Assembly: GCA_964397855.1 (NCBI GenBank)
Contig: CAYNKQ010000023.1
Span: forward strand, 1-8,141
Source: UBA7683 sp964397855
Lineage (GTDB): Bacteria; Patescibacteriota; Saccharimonadia; Saccharimonadales; UBA7683
Length of the DNA: 8,141 nucleotides
Direction: 5' to 3'
A program made the position numbers and the translations under genes. Position 1 is the first letter of the stretch. Each line of letters begins with the position of its first letter. Below the pieces are notes generated by a model. That model searched no databases. It was not told the DNA's origin and was given only the letters and a program-made list of their open reading frames with translations. Of the stretch, positions 6,182 through 8,141 are shown one piece after another.

Positions 6182-7768
6182 TTAAGCTAAGTGGGCTTTG
6201 ATGGTTTTTGCTTTAACCAAGCCTACAACACCTGCAATCTCAGAAGTTTGAGCCTCTCGTATACCGGAAACGGAACCGAAGGCCTTAAGTAACTTTTTGC
6301 GAGTTGTTGGTCCAACACTTGGGATATCATCAAGCACACTTTTCACCTGTCCGGTTCTTTTGAGGTGTGTGTGATAACTTACGGCAAATCTGTGAGACTC
6401 ATCGCGTACACGTTGCAATAGCTTTACAATATGATTATTTTTAGGTAAACGGATAACCAAAAAGTCTTCGCTATCACCCGTTATACCAGGTTGCTGGTCT
6501 TCACGAACCCGCTCTGCCACGTGCTTTGATTCAAGTCCACGACCCGGTTCTTGACGGACATCTGGCTCGTCATAGGGATTCTTCTCATCCGCCCAGGCCT
6601 TGATCGAATCAACGTCCACGACAATATTTGAACGAGTTTTATGTACTACTATCTCCTCCTCTTGCTTGGCCAATCCTACTGTAGGAATTGAGATCCCCTG
6701 CTCTTCAAGCGCCGCCAAAGCTGAGCTCAACTGCCCTTTACCACCATCAATCAAAATAAGGTCTGGTGTTGGCCAATCTTTATGACGACCAGAAAACCGA
6801 CGTGACATGGTTTCGCTCATGTGAGCAAAATCATTGTTGCCGGGAATATTCATTTTGAATTTTCTATATTGTGCTTTATCAGCCAAGCCATTTGTAGCCA
6901 CGACCATGCTTGCAACGTTATTTGTACCTTGCATATGTGAAATATCATACCCTTCTATTCTTCGGGGCGTTTCAGAAAGCGTGAGCAGTCTTTGCAATCC
7001 CGCCAGCGCTTGATCTTTACTGAGATCCATAAACTCTTTATCAGAAAATATAATCTGCCTCTGGAGCGATTTAAGATCATAGATCTGATTACGTATTTTG
7101 GTAGCTTCTTCAAACCGTGCCGCTTTCGCAAAAGTCTTCATCTCTTTCTCCAGATCTTTCACCAACTTCTTCCTATAACCCCTGAGATACGCTACGAGAT
7201 TTGTGAGATCGCGTCTGTATACATCTAGTGAATTACTCGGATCCTCTAGCCCTGGCGAAAGTCCGAGATGATAATCAAGATCAACCTTGCCTTTCCCGCT
7301 GTACGGTTTTGTGTAATACGGAAATATCTTGCGAAGTAGCCGTAATGCCTTTTTAATAGCCCAGCCATTGTAGTACGGCCCGAAGTAGATCGCCTTATCA
7401 TCAAGTGGTTGCCGAGTCGTTGTAACATACGGCACGTTGTCATTCATATTAATTCTGACAAATAATTGGCTTTTGTCATCACGAAGCAAAATATTATAAC
7501 GAGGTTTATACCGTTTAATCATCTCGCTTTCTAGAAACAATGCATCGAGCTCAGTTTCAACAGTAATCCAATCGGTGTCGTGAATTTCAGCAACCAAAGC
7601 TTCGGTTTTCGGGTCAAACGGCCTGGACTTCTGAAAGTACTGTTTTACACGGTTCTTCAATACCGCAGCTTTACCAACATAAATAACCTCGCCAGATTTT
7701 GACTTGTGAAAATACACCCCGGCATCACGAGGTAATGTTTTTAGCTTGTCTTCAAGCGCCTTATTCAC
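6182..7768 (-). CDS. uvrC: Excinuclease ABC subunit C (UvrC)
   Basis: UvrC makes the two incisions flanking DNA lesions after UvrA-UvrB recognition. Domains in order: GIY-YIG nuclease (about 10-95) with GVYF (17-20), VIYVGKA (28-34), R40 and the probable metal-binding E80; UVR motif (about 217-232, FEEATKIRNQIYDL); RNase H-like nuclease (about 270-465) with YDISH (D275), the probable D313 (NDFAHM), LIDGGKGQL (D341) and RDESHRF (H459); and the C-terminal helix-hairpin-helix (about 479-528, DDIPSVGPTTRKKLLKAFGS). Catalytic residues look intact. Oddities: the linker cysteines that bind [4Fe-4S] in E. coli UvrC are absent (in fact the protein has no cysteine), and about 50 extra polar residues interrupt the second nuclease domain (about 376-434). 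The start is GTG; an in-frame TAG lies two codons upstream, so no longer start is possible. Confidence 0.96.
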   Translation of the reverse strand: MNKALEDKLKTLPRDAGVYFHKSKSGEVIYVGKAAVLKNRVKQYFQKSRPFDPKTEALVAEIHDTDWITVETELDALFLESEMIKRYKPRYNILLRDDKSQLFVRINMNDNVPYVTTTRQPLDDKAIYFGPYYNGWAIKKALRLLRKIFPYYTKPYSGKGKVDLDYHLGLSPGLEDPSNSLDVYRRDLTNLVAYLRGYRKKLVKDLEKEMKTFAKAARFEEATKIRNQIYDLKSLQRQIIFSDKEFMDLSKDQALAGLQRLLTLSETPRRIEGYDISHMQGTNNVASMVVATNGLADKAQYRKFKMNIPGNNDFAHMSETMSRRFSGRHKDWPTPDLILIDGGKGQLSSALAALEEQGISIPTVGLAKQEEEIVVHKTRSNIVVDVDSIKAWADEKNPYDEPDVRQEPGRGLESKHVAERVREDQQPGITGDSEDFLVIRLPKNNHIVKLLQRVRDESHRFAVSYHTHLKRTGQVKSVLDDIPSVGPTTRKKLLKAFGSVSGIREAQTSEIAGVVGLVKAKTIKAHLA

Positions 7769-7774
7769 CCCCTA

Positions 7775-7783
7775 ATGATAGCA
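7775..7783 (-). promoter_or_regulatory. Extended -10 promoter of uvrC (leaderless start)
   Basis: The minus strand reads TGCTATCAT (hexamer five of six to consensus) followed by the six bases TAGGGG and then GTG. The predicted transcription start is therefore the first base of the start codon. The G-run abuts the GTG and is too close to act as a Shine-Dalgarno sequence. No -35 is visible. Confidence 0.6.
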
Positions 7784-7839
7784 AAGTCATAAGATTTCAC
7801 AGATTTGTACTTTTGACTATGTAGTTTTATATAACTTAA

Positions 7840-7868
7840 TTGACAGATACATAATTAAAGGGTAGTAT
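7840..7868 (+). promoter_or_regulatory. Promoter of the 3'-terminal plus-strand gene
   Basis: A perfect -35 TTGACA (7840-7845), a 17-base spacer and TAGTAT (7863-7868). Six bases further the predicted start is at about 7875-7877, zero to two bases before the ATG at 7877. The only purine-rich motif (AAAGGG, about 7857-7862) is 14 bases from the ATG, too far for a ribosome-binding site. This promoter and the uvrC promoter are divergent within a 108-base gap. Confidence 0.65.
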
Positions 7869-7876
7869 TTTAGACA

Positions 7877-8141
7877 ATGCCTGACCTACCTGCAATTACT
7901 AACAGAGGCGAATTACCTTCCGCCATACCAGCTAGTGAACTAGATAGGTTACAGAGTGCAGAAATTACTCAGCTGAGGCCACCGCTATCTATTATGGGTG
8001 ACGTACAAATTAGTCGCTACGGTGCTATTGGCCTCGCTTTCTTAGATGCCGCTCCAGAAAATCGCGTAACAAACTGGAACCACGGGTCAGATTACTATGG
8101 GTACGAAGGCAGTGATAAACCCGATAGTTCTTGGGGTGGGG
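7877..8141 (+). CDS. Protein of unknown function, 5' part only
   Basis: An open frame of 88 codons runs from ATG 7877 off the end of the window without a stop. The translation begins MPDLPAITNRGELPSA, continues through SELDRLQSAEITQLRPPLSI and GDVQISRYGAIGLAFLDAAP, then NWNHGSDYYGYEGSDKPDSS. I do not recognise a family. The visible part is soluble, has no signal peptide or membrane segment, and ends in a G/S/Y/D-rich stretch. An in-frame TAG two codons upstream fixes the ATG as the first possible start. The strong promoter immediately in front, with almost no leader, supports a real leaderless gene. It is divergent from uvrC and contains no cysteine in the visible part. Confidence 0.75.
   Translation, partial: MPDLPAITNRGELPSAIPASELDRLQSAEITQLRPPLSIMGDVQISRYGAIGLAFLDAAPENRVTNWNHGSDYYGYEGSDKPDSSWGG

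Overview
The window looks like part of a Patescibacteria (CPR) genome, most likely Candidatus Saccharibacteria (TM7). That is inferred from the gene set and gene order, a small UvrC, a membrane-anchored peptide-binding protein without its transporter, encoded CCA ends on all the tRNAs, and standard stop codons including TGA. No database search was possible, so the assignment is provisional.

Layout: the 3' end of a plus-strand tRNA and its terminator (1-67). Then an SPFH/stomatin-like protein (130-897, minus). Then a tRNA cluster on the minus strand, in transcription order His(GTG), Leu(GAG), Val(TAC), spanning 1776 to 1069. This cluster holds decayed tRNA-Leu pieces and a degenerate second copy of the promoter/leader block that drives tRNA-His. 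Next comes a GlcD-type FAD-linked oxidoreductase (1972-3603, minus). Then a membrane-protein and secretion operon on the minus strand: a four-helix YvlD-like protein, secG, and an anchored extracellular solute-binding protein (6084 down to 3707). Upstream of it lies uvrC (6182-7768, minus). A divergent plus-strand gene of unknown function (7877 to beyond the window end) completes the window.

The genes are mostly housekeeping or envelope functions: protein export (SecG), peptide capture at the cell surface, membrane organisation (SPFH protein), flavin-dependent oxidation, excision repair (UvrC) and translation (tRNAs). I see no CRISPR array, insertion sequence or phage module.

The most striking signal runs through all the proteins. 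None of the seven predicted products, about 2,200 residues, contains a cysteine. UvrC lacks the linker cysteines that bind a [4Fe-4S] cluster in well-studied relatives. The solute-binding protein has a transmembrane anchor instead of a lipoprotein cysteine. The FAD oxidoreductase has no Fe-S domain. A second theme is promoter architecture: several promoters are extended -10 elements of the form TGYTANNAT, and two or three genes (uvrC, the 3'-terminal plus-strand gene, perhaps yvlD) appear to be transcribed as leaderless or nearly leaderless mRNAs.
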